In this document: positions 10,079 through 19,018 of the stretch, piece after piece
Layout: the number at the start of each line of letters is the position of its first letter
How positions within the stretch are numbered: the stretch's first letter is position 1
NCBI RefSeq assembly: GCF_002224245.2
Contig: NZ_NKHK02000001.1
Coordinates: 310,001-374,000 of the forward strand
Source: Moraxella sp. VT-16-12
Lineage (GTDB): Bacteria; Pseudomonadota; Gammaproteobacteria; Pseudomonadales; Moraxellaceae
DNA length: 64,000 bases
Direction: 5' to 3'
Program-made: the position numbers and the translations under genes
Notes under the pieces: model-generated
Databases searched by the model: none
Seen by the model: the letters and a program-made list of their open reading frames with translations, nothing else
What the model was told of the DNA's origin: nothing

Positions 10079-10129
10079 TTTGATATTTGGTGTTTAAAGT
10101 AGGCAAATGTTGGTATTTATTATTGTGAA

Positions 10130-10873
10130 ATGAATCAAATGACTTTGCAAATCTTATATCAAGATGAGTTTGTGGTGGCGGTCAATAAACCTGCTGGTAT
10201 GTTGGTACATCGCTCATGGCTGGACAAGCATGAGACGGTCTTTGTGATGACTGCATTAAGAGATTTGCTTGATTGCCATGTTTATCCTGTGCATCGTTTG
10301 GACCGTCCGACATCTGGTGTGTTGTTGTTTGCCAAATCATCTGTTGCGGCACGGCAATTATCCATGCAGTTTGAAAAACAGACAACAGATAAATCCTATT
10401 TGGCAGTGGTGCGTGGTTATTTGCTTGGTCGTGGGCGGATAGATTATCCTTTAAAATTTAGACCAGATAAAATCGCTGATAAATTTGCCGATACCAACAA
10501 AGCTCCACAGTCCGCCATCACTGATTTTGAAAATTTGGCAACTTGTGAGATGCCTTTTGTTTCTACGCCACGTTATGCCACATCTCGGTATAGTTTGGTC
10601 AAACTTACCCCAATTACAGGACGTAAGCACCAACTAAGACGGCACATGACACATCTTTTTCACCCCATTGTTGGCGATACCACGCATGGCGACACTGCCC
10701 AAAATAAAGCGGTACAGGCATTTACAGGTGTATCACGGCTACTGCTTCATGCTCACAGTCTTGGTTTTGATGACATGAGCGGTCGGCGTATTTTGGTGGT
10801 TGCTCCCTTAGATGATGTATTTACCAAAGTGGTGCAAGATTTTGGGTGGGGCGATGTTTTGCCAAAAAGTTAA
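10130..10873 (+). CDS. truC: tRNA pseudouridine(65) synthase TruC
   Basis: The 247-residue protein closely follows the TruC pattern: ILYQDEFVVAVNKPAGMLVH at the N-terminus, the catalytic motif HRLDRPTSGVLLFAK with Asp at about 58, and TGRKHQLRRH in the second half. TruC converts U65 of some tRNAs to pseudouridine. Two in-frame ATG codons lie nine bases apart (10130 and 10139); the second gives an N-terminus more like that of E. coli TruC. It closes the plus-strand run that began at exbB and ends at a strong terminator. Confidence 0.9.
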   Translation: MNQMTLQILYQDEFVVAVNKPAGMLVHRSWLDKHETVFVMTALRDLLDCHVYPVHRLDRPTSGVLLFAKSSVAARQLSMQFEKQTTDKSYLAVVRGYLLGRGRIDYPLKFRPDKIADKFADTNKAPQSAITDFENLATCEMPFVSTPRYATSRYSLVKLTPITGRKHQLRRHMTHLFHPIVGDTTHGDTAQNKAVQAFTGVSRLLLHAHSLGFDDMSGRRILVVAPLDDVFTKVVQDFGWGDVLPKS

Positions 10874-10901
10874 GTCATGGTTATCAAGTGTTTGTCAGAT
10901 A

Positions 10902-10930
10902 AAAAACCCACCTAAATAAAGTGGGTTTTT
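10902..10930. terminator. Bidirectional intrinsic terminator between truC and dapD
   Basis: AAAAACCCAC at 10902-10911 pairs perfectly with GTGGGTTTTT at 10921-10930 around a 9-base loop. The arms end in A and T runs on both strands, so it can stop the truC transcript and the converging dapD transcript. Confidence 0.9.
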
Positions 10931-10955
10931 GTAAAAACACATCAATGATTATGTG

Positions 10956-11774
10956 TTAATCATCTCTAAGCAGTTCATTTAAACTGGTTTTGGCACGAGT
11001 TTGGGCATCTACTTTTTTGACAATGATGGCGGCATATAGGCTGTGTGTGCCATCTTTGCTAGGCAAGCTGCCCGGTACAACCACTGAGCCTGCTGGCACA
11101 CGCCCATAGTGGATTTCACCCGTTTCTCGGTCATAAATGCGAGTGGACTGGCCGATATACACGCCCATTGAGATGACCGAGCCTTCTTCAACGATAACGC
11201 CTTCTACGATTTCGCTTCTGGCTCCAATAAAGCAGTTGTCTTCAATGATGGTGGGATTGGCTTGTAGGGGTTCTAACACGCCACCAATACCCACGCCCCC
11301 TGATAGGTGAACGTTTTTGCCGATTTGAGCACATGAGCCAACGGTCGCCCAAGTGTCCACCATTGTGCCTTCGTCCACATAGGCACCAATGTTGGTATAA
11401 GATGGCATGAGTACCACATTTTTGGCGATAAACGAGCCTTTGCGAGCCACCGCAGGGGGAACGACACGCACACCAGCATTTTTAAAGTCATCTTCTGACC
11501 AGTCGGTAAATTTGGTCTCTACTTTATCAAAAAATCTTAGGTCGCATGACTCAATCGGCTTGTTGTCATTGATTTTAAAGGATAAGAGCACTGCTTTTTT
11601 GACCCATTGATGTACCACCCATTGACCGTCAATTTTTTCGGCAACACGCAATGAGCCATCATCCAATTTGCCAAGCACTTCGTCTACTGCTGAGCGAATG
11701 TCGCTTGGGCAATCGCTTGCTCCAAAGTTGGCACGATTTTCAAAGGCTTGTTCAATGATGTTTTGTAAAGACAT
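10956..11774 (-). CDS. dapD: Tetrahydrodipicolinate N-succinyltransferase DapD
   Basis: The 272-residue protein has the left-handed beta-helix signature of hexapeptide acyltransferases ([41 protein letters not shown]), as expected of DapD. It transfers succinyl from succinyl-CoA to tetrahydrodipicolinate in the lysine/diaminopimelate pathway. AGGA precedes the ATG at 11774 at good spacing. It stands alone between the truC terminator and the hydrolase gene, 76 bases from the latter, and may be transcribed with it. Confidence 0.95.
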   Translation of the reverse strand: MSLQNIIEQAFENRANFGASDCPSDIRSAVDEVLGKLDDGSLRVAEKIDGQWVVHQWVKKAVLLSFKINDNKPIESCDLRFFDKVETKFTDWSEDDFKNAGVRVVPPAVARKGSFIAKNVVLMPSYTNIGAYVDEGTMVDTWATVGSCAQIGKNVHLSGGVGIGGVLEPLQANPTIIEDNCFIGARSEIVEGVIVEEGSVISMGVYIGQSTRIYDRETGEIHYGRVPAGSVVVPGSLPSKDGTHSLYAAIIVKKVDAQTRAKTSLNELLRDD

Positions 11775-11850
11775 AAAGTTTCCTATAACGTGATGAAATG
11801 AACTAAATGGTGATATTTTATCACAAATGACCGCATTGTTTATAGTTGGT

Positions 11851-12783
11851 TTATTTAATTGTATGATTAAGCCAATTTAGTATGTCGTGATACACTTTGT
11901 TTTTATGGCTTTCATGTAATGGCTCATGTCGCATGTTAGGATAGAGCAGGGCTTGGGTGGGCTTGCCTGCTTTGATGAGTGTGTCGTAAAGCTCATCAAT
12001 ATCCTGCCCCATGTGTCCAACAGGGTCGTCTTTGCCACTCACCAACAAAATTTGAAAATCTTTGGGTGCGTGATTATACCATGAGTTTGATGTGGCTTTT
12101 TTGATGAGTGCGTGCAGGGTAACAAAACCGTTATTGCTAAATGCAAATCCACATAAAGGGTCAGCTTCAAAGGTTTTGATGTTTTCGGTATTTTCAGACA
12201 GCCACGCAAAGGGGGACGCACTGATGGGCGAGCGAAGTTGAGTGAGTAGGTAGTGATTTAACAAGGTAGCAAAGCTTAGGTTGGGGCGTTTGGGATTAAG
12301 GCGATTCATCACGCTTAGTGCGGTTAAAGACAGATGGTTTAATAGCCCAAAGCTGTTAGCCGTTCCCATTAATATCGCCCCAGCAAAACTGGTGGCATGA
12401 TGGGTGAGTACTGTACGCACCAAAAATGACCCCATGGAATGTCCCATGATAAAATGGGGCACACTCGCACCCAGTGTGTGAGATTTTTCTTTGAGTTTGT
12501 CTGCCATGATGATGACATCTTTACACAGGGCTTGGACGGGGTGTTTTTCATCAAAAAACCCCAATTCATATTTATCTTTGACAGTTTTGCCATGTCCTAG
12601 CTGGTCATAGGTGGCAACCAAAATGCCATTATCTGCTAAAAACTTAGCAAAATCAGCATAACGCCCACTGTGTTCGCTCATGCCATGCACGATAAGTAAA
12701 GTCGCTTTAATATCGCCTTTGGGAACAAAAAAAGTGTGGTGCAGGCGATGAACTTGGTTGGAGGATAGGATAATTTGGGTCAT
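11851..12783 (-). CDS. Alpha/beta hydrolase, monoacylglycerol-lipase-like
   Basis: The 310-residue protein fits the serine aminopeptidase S33/Hydrolase_4 family: [20 protein letters not shown] near the N-terminus, YDQLGHGKT, the nucleophile elbow MGHSMGSF (GxSxG, Ser near residue 115), a late [11 protein letters not shown] with the acid Asp, and MRHEPLHE with the probable catalytic His. These enzymes hydrolyse lysophospholipids or monoacylglycerols; the real substrate is not evident. There is no signal peptide, so a cytoplasmic location is expected. No convincing ribosome binding site is visible. Confidence 0.8.
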   Translation of the reverse strand: MTQIILSSNQVHRLHHTFFVPKGDIKATLLIVHGMSEHSGRYADFAKFLADNGILVATYDQLGHGKTVKDKYELGFFDEKHPVQALCKDVIIMADKLKEKSHTLGASVPHFIMGHSMGSFLVRTVLTHHATSFAGAILMGTANSFGLLNHLSLTALSVMNRLNPKRPNLSFATLLNHYLLTQLRSPISASPFAWLSENTENIKTFEADPLCGFAFSNNGFVTLHALIKKATSNSWYNHAPKDFQILLVSGKDDPVGHMGQDIDELYDTLIKAGKPTQALLYPNMRHEPLHESHKNKVYHDILNWLNHTIK

Positions 12784-12866
12784 AATTGCTTATATTGGAC
12801 ACTTTAAACAACATAAAAGAAATAACATAAAAGGGCGATGATTTTTCGCCCTATATGTTTAAATGG

Positions 12867-13931
12867 TTAAAAACACCCCGCTTTCTCGCCTTTTTCTGCT
12901 CTTTCTAGCTTTTCAGCGGCAAGGGCTTTGGCAGAGCGGACAGGTGGTGGACAGTCTTCGCCATAATATTGGCGGTCGGCAAAGTAGCTAGAACGCACCA
13001 TCGGATTTGCCCAAATATTAAAAAAGCCCAATTTTTTGCCATATTTGGTATAGCGAGCAAATTCATCAGGATGTACATAACGCTCCACAGGGGCGTGGCT
13101 TTTGCTTGGAGCAAGGTATTGACCGATGGTAACAATATCCACGTCATGAGCTTTTAGGTCGTCAAGTAGGGCGTACACTTCTTCTTCGGTCTCGCCAAGT
13201 CCCACCATAAAGCCACATTTGGTCGCCACATCAGGACGGCGAGCTTTGTAGTCTTTGAGTAGGTTTAAGGAGTGCTGATAGTCAGAGCCGGGGCGAAAGG
13301 CTTTGTACAGACGTGGCACAGTTTCAATGTTGTGATTAAAGACATCAGGGGCGGTGTTGGTCAAAATATCTAGTGCCAGTTGTTCACGCCCACGAAAATC
13401 CGGGACTAAGATTTCAATCAAGCAGTTTGGGCTTAACTTTTTGGACTCATTGATGACATCGGCAAAGTGATTTGCTCCACCATCTTTTAAATCATCTCTA
13501 TCCACACTGGTGATGACTGCATATTTTAGCCCAAGCCCTAAAATGGTCTCGGCGGTATGGCGTGGCTCATCCACATCTAAGGGGTTGGGGCGTCCGTGTG
13601 CCACTTCACAAAAGGGGCAACGACGCGTACAAATATCACCCATAATCATAAAAGTTGCTGTGCCATCGCCAAAACATTGGGGCAGGTTGGGGCAGGCGGC
13701 TTCTTCGCAGACGGTATAGAGTTTTTGTTTGCGAAGTGTACCTTTGATGCGTTCTACTTCGGCAGGGCTAGACAGTTTGACACGAATCCAGTCAGGCTTT
13801 TTTGGGGTTTCTACGGTTGGGATTACCTTAATGGGAATGCGAGCCACCTTGTCATAGCCACGCAACTTTTCGCCTTGTATGGCTTTTTTGGGTGCAGGGC
13901 GAGCGGTGGGAGTATAGGTTTGGACGGTCAT
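12867..13931 (-). CDS. lipA: Lipoyl synthase LipA
   Basis: The 354-residue radical-SAM enzyme has both iron-sulfur motifs of LipA: C75, C80 and C86 ([12 protein letters not shown]) for the auxiliary cluster that donates sulfur, and C101, C105 and C108 (CTRRCPFC) for the SAM-binding cluster. It inserts two sulfurs into octanoyl groups on lipoyl domains of 2-oxoacid dehydrogenases and the glycine cleavage H protein. AAGG lies upstream of the ATG. Its octanoyl donor gene lipB is not in this window. Confidence 0.97.
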   Translation of the reverse strand: MTVQTYTPTARPAPKKAIQGEKLRGYDKVARIPIKVIPTVETPKKPDWIRVKLSSPAEVERIKGTLRKQKLYTVCEEAACPNLPQCFGDGTATFMIMGDICTRRCPFCEVAHGRPNPLDVDEPRHTAETILGLGLKYAVITSVDRDDLKDGGANHFADVINESKKLSPNCLIEILVPDFRGREQLALDILTNTAPDVFNHNIETVPRLYKAFRPGSDYQHSLNLLKDYKARRPDVATKCGFMVGLGETEEEVYALLDDLKAHDVDIVTIGQYLAPSKSHAPVERYVHPDEFARYTKYGKKLGFFNIWANPMVRSSYFADRQYYGEDCPPPVRSAKALAAEKLERAEKGEKAGCF

Positions 13932-14183
13932 GATGTGCCTTGTTATTTTAGATTTTTAATGTTGATTGCTAAATTTAAATGGGGATATTTTACATGATTT
14001 TTAGATAAAAAGCGAATGAGTGGTGATGTGATGAAAGGTTGATTTTTAATCATAACAGGCCTAATGATGGCTGTGTTTATATTTAAACTATGATGAGCAT
14101 ACTTAGTGTCATGATGATTTGACATTTTCTATATTTGTGGTTATTAAAATCAAACCATCTAACAATTAAAATAAATGGCATAA

Positions 14184-14960
14184 TTAAGCATATCTTCTTT
14201 GTCTCAACATCTCATAAAAACACACACTTCCTGCCACGCCGACATTTAGGCTTTCTTGCCCATTGGGTTGGGGTAGAGTGATGGGTATGGCGTTGTTTAA
14301 AAAAACATCAGATACGCCTTGTCCTTCATGCCCTAGCACCCATGCCACAGGGCGTGTCAAATCATGGTCATAAATTACTTTATCCGTGTGGCTACTGGTG
14401 GCATACAGTGGCGTTTTTACCTTGTCTAAAATGTCATTATGGGGGATTTGCTCATAAATGTCTAAGGCAAAATTTGCCCCCATGCCTGCACGCAATACCT
14501 TGGGCGACCACAGATGAGTGGTGTTGGGGGTGGTGATGACGGTGGTGATGCCTACGGCACTGGCGGTGCGTAACAGTGTGCCAACATTACCAGCGTCTTG
14601 AATGCCGTCTAGTATCAGACAATCTGTGCTGAGGGTGCTAAGTGTCGGGCAAGGTATGTCAATGACTGCCATCACGTCCACACCATCACCTAGGGTGCGG
14701 ATTTGTTTGTAGAGCGTGTCAGCAATGACAAGAACGTCCTTGTGGCTAGTATGATTAAGTAAAGGCAATACTTCATGATGGCTGACGGCACTTTGGCTGA
14801 CTAAGAGTTTATGAGCACTTAGCCCTTGCTTAAAATAAGCGTCTAACAAATGCACGCCTTCTATGACCGTTTGCCCGCTTTTTTTGCGAGTACGGTGATG
14901 GGTAAGTAGGGCTGATACGTGTTTGATGGTGGGATTGGTAGGGGAGGTGATAACGGTCAT
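14184..14960 (-). CDS. SpoU/TrmH-family RNA 2'-O-methyltransferase
   Basis: The 258-residue protein has an N-terminal substrate-binding domain (VISSPTNPTIKHV-like start, then GVHLLDAYF) and a C-terminal SPOUT knot with LDGIQDAGNVGTLLRTA, ARPVAWVLGHEGQGVS-like and IPLPQPNGQESLNVGVAGSV-like motifs (here TRPVAWVLGHEGQG and ITLPQPNGQESLNVG). The family methylates ribose 2'-OH groups in rRNA or tRNA using S-adenosylmethionine. The exact target cannot be told; RlmB and TrmH are the nearest named types. The start codon overlaps the stop of the unknown gene upstream (ATGA). Confidence 0.82.
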   Translation of the reverse strand: MTVITSPTNPTIKHVSALLTHHRTRKKSGQTVIEGVHLLDAYFKQGLSAHKLLVSQSAVSHHEVLPLLNHTSHKDVLVIADTLYKQIRTLGDGVDVMAVIDIPCPTLSTLSTDCLILDGIQDAGNVGTLLRTASAVGITTVITTPNTTHLWSPKVLRAGMGANFALDIYEQIPHNDILDKVKTPLYATSSHTDKVIYDHDLTRPVAWVLGHEGQGVSDVFLNNAIPITLPQPNGQESLNVGVAGSVCFYEMLRQRRYA

Positions 14961-15637
14961 AACTGGGTAAATCGCTGAAAAATTGCGTTAAAAGTCGTTT
15001 GGTGTTTGTTTAGCCAAATGTGGCAGTCTTGTATAAATTCATATAATAATTGGTTTTTTGTTTGCAGTAAATTTTGTGGGTTTTCCATATCAAGCCATTC
15101 TAGTTCATAACTTAGCTGATAAATTCTGTCAAGCACATCTTGGGCGAATGTTTCTTCATCTCCATATCCATATAAGCCAAATTTATCATTGACATAGTAT
15201 TGTGAAAGTTTATCAACATTGGGCGGTAAACTTAGCAGGGGCAGTAAAGCATCCAAGGTGTAAAGATAGCAACTTTCTGTCCATGACAATAAATAAAAGC
15301 CAAGTTTGTCATATAAAATAGGCGATAGCTCAGCAATTTGGTTGTTGGGATACAAAGGGTCATCATCAATGATATCTAGCATGATGTCATCATAATAACC
15401 ACGCTCCATCAGCCGATGAGTAAAGGTGGTCATACATTCATTGCTCATCAGTCCAAGCGTATAGTAACTTGCAGTGATGGCAATATCGTACTGATGGGGA
15501 TTTAGGCTGATGATGTCTTTTATCATCATAGCGTTTGATGTAACATTTGATGGCTGGTTTGTAGTGATAAGCCAACCAACGCCCCACTTAAATAGATTGA
15601 GCGTTGTTGTTATGATGTTTAGGTTTGGTATTATCAA
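14957..15637 (-). CDS. Protein of unknown function between fbp and an RNA methyltransferase
   Basis: I do not recognise this 226-residue protein. It is rich in Tyr, Leu and Asp, has no signal peptide or clear membrane segment after the first 25 residues, and looks soluble and mostly helical. The frame opens with a TTG at 15637 that overlaps the fbp stop (TTGA), which suggests coupled translation; an alternative is the ATG pair at 15529. It ends inside the start of the methyltransferase gene, so fbp, this gene and the methyltransferase probably form one operon. Confidence 0.6.
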   Translation of the reverse strand: MIIPNLNIITTTLNLFKWGVGWLITTNQPSNVTSNAMMIKDIISLNPHQYDIAITASYYTLGLMSNECMTTFTHRLMERGYYDDIMLDIIDDDPLYPNNQIAELSPILYDKLGFYLLSWTESCYLYTLDALLPLLSLPPNVDKLSQYYVNDKFGLYGYGDEETFAQDVLDRIYQLSYELEWLDMENPQNLLQTKNQLLYEFIQDCHIWLNKHQTTFNAIFQRFTQL

Positions 15638-16632
15638 ACTGGCGTGCCGTCTGCCTTGATTTTTGCTTTGGCGTGCAAAGCCTTGACATATTCAACTTCT
15701 TCTTTTGCTCCTAGCACCACAGGGATACGCTGATGAATGGCGACAGGCTGTATGTCCAAAATACGTTCTACACCATCAGTGCTTGCTCCGCCTGCTTGCT
15801 CCATCACAAAGCTCATAGGGTTGGCTTCATACATCAAACGCAGTTTGCCTGCTTTGCCTGCGATTTTGGTGTCAAATGGGTACATAAACACCCCACCACG
15901 AATCAAAATGCGATGCACATCAGCAATCATCGCCGCCACCCATCTCATATTATAGTCTTTGTTGCGTACGCCCAAATCGCCTGCAACCAGCTCACTGATG
16001 TATTGTTTGATGGGGTTTAGCCAGTAGCGTTCGTTGGAAGCGTTGATGGCGTATTCGCCTGTTTGTTCGCTGATTTTGACGTTGTCGTTAATTAGGATGT
16101 AAGTTTGGGTCAAAGGGTCAAAGCTAAACATTGCCACGCCTTGCCCCAAAGTGAGCGTGAGCATGGTGGACGTGCCATAGATAAAATAACCTGCTGACAG
16201 CTGATTTTGACCTTTTTGTAAAAAGTCAGCTTCGCTGGCAGTTTGACCAACATTGGGGTGGGGTAAAATAGAAAAAATCGTGCCAACAGTCATATTGATG
16301 TCAATATTTGATGAGCCATCTAGCGGGTCAAAGGTAACCAGTAGGGTGCCATCGGCGTTGGCAGGGCTGATGTATTCTAGCTCTTCGCTGGCGACCCCTG
16401 CACAATAAGGGTTGTGGATTAGGGCATTTAAAAGTAAATCATTGGAGATGACATCAAGTTTTTTTTGCGCTTCGCCTTGGATATTTTCGCCACCTGCTTC
16501 GCCATGAATGCCTGCCAATGCCCCTTTGTCCAAAAGATGACTAATGGAAACGCTGGCGGTGGCAAGGGTGGTGATGGTGCTGGCAAGCTCGGCGGTGGCG
16601 TGGGTTTGTAGATATTGGGCAAGCGTGGTCAT
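15634..16632 (-). CDS. fbp: Fructose-1,6-bisphosphatase class I
   Basis: The 332-residue protein has the metal-binding signature [10 protein letters not shown] at 102-111, SEELEYI at about 82-88, and the sugar-phosphate region GVFMYPFD...[20 protein letters not shown], all typical of FBPase I. It removes the 1-phosphate from fructose-1,6-bisphosphate in gluconeogenesis. AGGA precedes the ATG. It heads a minus-strand run with the unknown gene and the RNA methyltransferase. Confidence 0.96.
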   Translation of the reverse strand: MTTLAQYLQTHATAELASTITTLATASVSISHLLDKGALAGIHGEAGGENIQGEAQKKLDVISNDLLLNALIHNPYCAGVASEELEYISPANADGTLLVTFDPLDGSSNIDINMTVGTIFSILPHPNVGQTASEADFLQKGQNQLSAGYFIYGTSTMLTLTLGQGVAMFSFDPLTQTYILINDNVKISEQTGEYAINASNERYWLNPIKQYISELVAGDLGVRNKDYNMRWVAAMIADVHRILIRGGVFMYPFDTKIAGKAGKLRLMYEANPMSFVMEQAGGASTDGVERILDIQPVAIHQRIPVVLGAKEEVEYVKALHAKAKIKADGTPV

Positions 16633-16982
16633 GATTTTCCTAATAAATATTAAAATGAATCATTTTATCATGAAATGGGTGATGGTGTGAGTGTTATTTT
16701 ATTTTTTAATGAGGGTATCAAATTGGTGAATGGTTTAAGCAAACATTTATATTAGGAGTGGTTGTGGTAAAGCAACAATCATGTCAAGCATGACAAGAGC
16801 GTGCAAGGTTAAACACAACAAATATTCGCCCAAATAGGGAGCGTGCCGTTTACTTATGTGGTTAAAATACACCCAAAACCATGCACTACTGGCAAATTCC
16901 CCACGATGTTTTAGATAGTGGCGATGAGCTAGTGCGATGGTTTATTGGGTGTTGGGGTATTGGTAGCCTAAATGATGGTTGC
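16633..16982. other. Intergenic stretch of 350 bases without a supported gene
   Basis: The stretch separates the fbp start from the end of the DUF2892 gene. It holds an AT-rich near-palindrome (AAAATGAATCATTTT, about 16654-16668) close to fbp, suitable for an fbp promoter region, and a 38-codon plus-strand frame from 16880 without a ribosome binding site that I do not call. Confidence 0.5.
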
Positions 16983-17165
16983 TTATTTTTTGGTTGAGAT
17001 GTTCAACAAGCGGTAAATTGGGCAGAAGTTGATGAATGCTGTGATGACAAATATCACGCCCAAATATCCCCACACGCCAATCACGCCCATCAATGCCAGT
17101 ACCACAAGCAACGCCCCAACCACAAAGCGTAAAATGCGGTCAATATTGCCAAGATTGCTTTTCAT
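16983..17165 (-). CDS. DUF2892 small inner-membrane protein (YgaP C-terminal-like)
   Basis: The 60-residue protein starts MKSNLGNIDRILRFVVGALL and has two hydrophobic helices separated by a short turn (GVWGY), ending in NFCPIYRLL, the typical DUF2892 pattern. The same fold is the membrane anchor of the YgaP rhodanese. It lies 8 bases after the rhodanese gene on the same strand and would be made with it. Members are thought to help bring sulfane sulfur or persulfide to or across the membrane, but function here is inference. Confidence 0.8.
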   Translation of the reverse strand: MKSNLGNIDRILRFVVGALLVVLALMGVIGVWGYLGVIFVITAFINFCPIYRLLNISTKK

Positions 17166-17173
17166 ATATGCTC

Positions 17174-17701
17174 CTATGAGTTTAGTGTACGATTATATGG
17201 TAAAAGAGCGAGCAGTTTTGCCATGCCACAAAATCCTGTCAAGCCTGCAAACATCAGTCCCGTGCCCACAAAGGCACTCAATGCCAAAAACCAAGGCGAT
17301 ACTGATACGCCCAACACCACACCCAGCACCACAAAAGAACCTGCCACAATCTGTACTTGACGCATGATACTGATGGGTTTTGTGTGGTCTGTATGGATGG
17401 GCAAGCCTGCTTTTTTCCAAGCGTTTAAACCACCATCTAAGACATAAGCGGTGCAATTTGATGTACAAGCGGTGATTTTATTGGCATTTTGGGCGGTTCT
17501 CATGCCTGATAGGCAGTGGAAAATGACCACATCTTTGCCAACAATGGCAGGGTGAGTGTCGCTCAAACTTTCGGCAGGCACACACGTTGCTCCTTGAATG
17601 TGTGAACGTGCAAATTCATCAGGACTACGAATGTCAATCAGTGTCGCCCCTTGTGCAAGTTTATCAGCAGTCTCTTGGGGGCTTAGTTTGATGATATTCA
17701 T
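17174..17701 (-). CDS. Rhodanese-DUF2892 membrane sulfurtransferase (YgaP-like)
   Basis: The 175-residue protein has an N-terminal rhodanese domain (LIDIRSPDEFARSHIQGA, then the active-site loop CLSGMR with catalytic Cys63) followed by a C-terminal two-helix DUF2892 region (about 120-170), the architecture of E. coli YgaP. It would carry a persulfide on Cys63 at the cytoplasmic face of the inner membrane. It is preceded by an ArsR-type regulator, the same gene order as ygaV-ygaP, and followed by a second DUF2892 protein. A role in sulfide or persulfide handling is inferred. Confidence 0.88.
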   Translation of the reverse strand: MNIIKLSPQETADKLAQGATLIDIRSPDEFARSHIQGATCVPAESLSDTHPAIVGKDVVIFHCLSGMRTAQNANKITACTSNCTAYVLDGGLNAWKKAGLPIHTDHTKPISIMRQVQIVAGSFVVLGVVLGVSVSPWFLALSAFVGTGLMFAGLTGFCGMAKLLALLPYNRTLNS

Positions 17702-17723
17702 GCGGTTTTCTCTAAATGGCTTT

Positions 17724-18020
17724 TTATGGACAAAAAATATCTTTTAAAACCATGATGATACGAGCCACTTTGTCATCGCATAAGGTGTAGTATAATGTCT
17801 GTGATTGTCTGCGATAGCTGATTAAGCCTTCATCTCGCATTTTTGCCAAATGTTGTGATAAAGCAGACTGGCTCAGTGTGGTATGCTCTAAAATCTGCCC
17901 CACGCTCATCTCGCCATGCTCTATCAATAGGCAAAGCACCAATAGGCGGTGTGTGTTACCCAACGTTCGCAAAAACTCGGACGCTTGTTTGGCTTGCTGT
18001 TCTAAGGTTGGCTGTGTCAT
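17724..18020 (-). CDS. ArsR-family regulator with thiol switch (YgaV/BigR/SqrR-like)
   Basis: The 98-residue protein is a winged helix-turn-helix regulator (LRTLGNTHRLLVLCLL, recognition helix LSQSALSQHLAKMRDEGL). It has Cys30 in the second helix and Cys97 near the C-terminus (IFCP), 67 residues apart, which matches the cysteine pair that forms a disulfide or polysulfide bridge in BigR and SqrR. It lacks the metal site CVCDL of ArsR/SmtB sensors. It heads the operon with the rhodanese and DUF2892 genes and probably represses it until sulfide or oxidants modify the cysteines. Confidence 0.82.
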   Translation of the reverse strand: MTQPTLEQQAKQASEFLRTLGNTHRLLVLCLLIEHGEMSVGQILEHTTLSQSALSQHLAKMRDEGLISYRRQSQTLYYTLCDDKVARIIMVLKDIFCP

Positions 18021-18038
18021 AGTTTAGGTATCTCTAAT

Positions 18039-18052
18039 TTAGTATTTTCTAA
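18039..18052. promoter_or_regulatory. Possible operator of the YgaV/BigR-like regulator
   Basis: TTAG-N6-CTAA (18039-18052) is a short AT-rich dyad 19 bases upstream of the regulator's start codon. AT-rich dyads of this kind are bound by BigR-type repressors. The match is short and could be chance. Confidence 0.3.
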
Positions 18053-18066
18053 TATAAAAGTCAATC

Positions 18067-18093
18067 AAAAAATCTGACTGTCAGGCAGATTTT
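18067..18093 (-). terminator. Intrinsic terminator after the membrane methyltransferase gene
   Basis: AAAATCTG (18069-18076) pairs with CAGATTTT (18086-18093); an inner CTGAC/GTCAG extends the structure. Read on the minus strand it is followed by a T run, so it would end the transcript of the gene at 18310-18762 before the regulator gene. Confidence 0.7.
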
Positions 18094-18309
18094 CTATAAC
18101 TTATTGATTATCAATAAATAAATTATTAGGAAAATGAATTGATGGGGTATTATAAGAGTAAGTTGCTTGAATGCAAGGGATTTTTTTGAGTGATTTATTT
18201 GATGAAGGTTAATTTTGCTTAAAAATTAAGCTATTATTCACAATAAAGCAGGTGTGTTTGATGGGGTTAAAACTTTGTTGGCGGCATTTGTGTGTTTGAT
18301 TTGGTGTTG

Positions 18310-18762
18310 TTATAGCCACCGCCGAACCTTTTGGCAATACGCCACAAAGTCATCACCGAATTTTTTGCTTAAAATTTGCTCTTCGGGGATAATCTGAAAA
18401 TAAGTGATATAAGCCACAAACAGCACCACGCCAAGCCAAGTGATGACTGCCCCAAGCCATAATGCCCATGCACACAGCACCAATGCCATGCCCAGATACA
18501 TCGGATTGCGTGTTTTGGTAAAAATGCCACTTTGAACGATTTGGTTGGTTTGATTGGGAGATAGGGGATTGAGTGTGGTTTTGGCACGGCGAAACTCTTG
18601 CACGCCCAAAATCGCAATATAAATACCTGCCAATGCCACCAATATCGGTAGCCAAAACGGTGCGTTTAACAAGCCAACTGGCAAAAGCTTTGCCAGCAAA
18701 CTCATCACCACGGCAGCGATGGCAAGAATGATGGGTGGTGGGATTTTTAACGCTAATCTCAT
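18310..18762 (-). CDS. Isoprenylcysteine carboxyl methyltransferase/phospholipid methyltransferase family membrane protein
   Basis: The 150-residue protein has about four hydrophobic segments and the family signature TRNPMYLGM followed by EEQILSKKFGDDFVAYCQKV and RRW at the C-terminus. These integral membrane methyltransferases use S-adenosylmethionine; bacterial members have varied or unknown substrates, and eukaryotic ICMT modifies prenylated cysteines. AGGAG lies ideally before the ATG at 18762. The gene ends at its own terminator, so it is probably not part of the regulator-rhodanese operon. The substrate cannot be inferred. Confidence 0.8.
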   Translation of the reverse strand: MRLALKIPPPIILAIAAVVMSLLAKLLPVGLLNAPFWLPILVALAGIYIAILGVQEFRRAKTTLNPLSPNQTNQIVQSGIFTKTRNPMYLGMALVLCAWALWLGAVITWLGVVLFVAYITYFQIIPEEQILSKKFGDDFVAYCQKVRRWL

Positions 18763-18850
18763 GGCTACTCCTAGGTGGTTGCTTTAAATATCATCGCACA
18801 CATCAGCCATAAAAACAATGTGGGAGTGGTTTGCTAAAAATTAAAAGTGC

Positions 18851-18879
18851 TTGCAATATTTTTTTTGATTTGTTAGAAT
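18851..18879 (+). promoter_or_regulatory. Sigma-70 type promoter of guaB
   Basis: TTGCAA at 18851-18856 and TAGAAT at 18874-18879 are separated by exactly 17 bases. Transcription would start near 18886 and give a leader of about 130 bases before guaB. Confidence 0.65.
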
Positions 18880-18944
18880 ACGCCGCTAATTTTAGACAGT
18901 AAGCGGTGTTATTTTGACACACTACCATAAAATTTTATATCAAT

Positions 18945-18987
18945 AAAGGCTAGGCAGATGACTGCTTAGCCTTTTTCGGTTTTTTTA
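18945..18987 (+). promoter_or_regulatory. Terminator-like hairpin in the guaB leader (candidate attenuator)
   Basis: The 13-base arm AAAGGCTAGGCAG (18945-18957) pairs with CTGCTTAGCCTTT (18962-18974) with a single G-U pair around the loop ATGA, followed by TT CGG and a run of seven T. No plus-strand gene lies upstream that needs terminating, so the hairpin sits in the guaB leader. An earlier leader segment TAAGCGG (about 18900-18906) could pair with CTGCTTA of the hairpin's right arm as an alternative fold. Confidence 0.6.
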
Positions 18988-19018
18988 TACTCAATTTTGC
19001 CAAGACAAAGGGGCGACC

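Noticed and set aside
13943-14125. 60-codon minus-strand frame between lipA and the RNA methyltransferase gene
   Set aside because: It has no ribosome binding site, a composition typical of AT-rich noncoding DNA and no recognisable feature.
16880-16998. 38-codon plus-strand frame starting MHYWQIPHDV
   Set aside because: There is no ribosome binding site, and its end overlaps the convergent DUF2892 gene.
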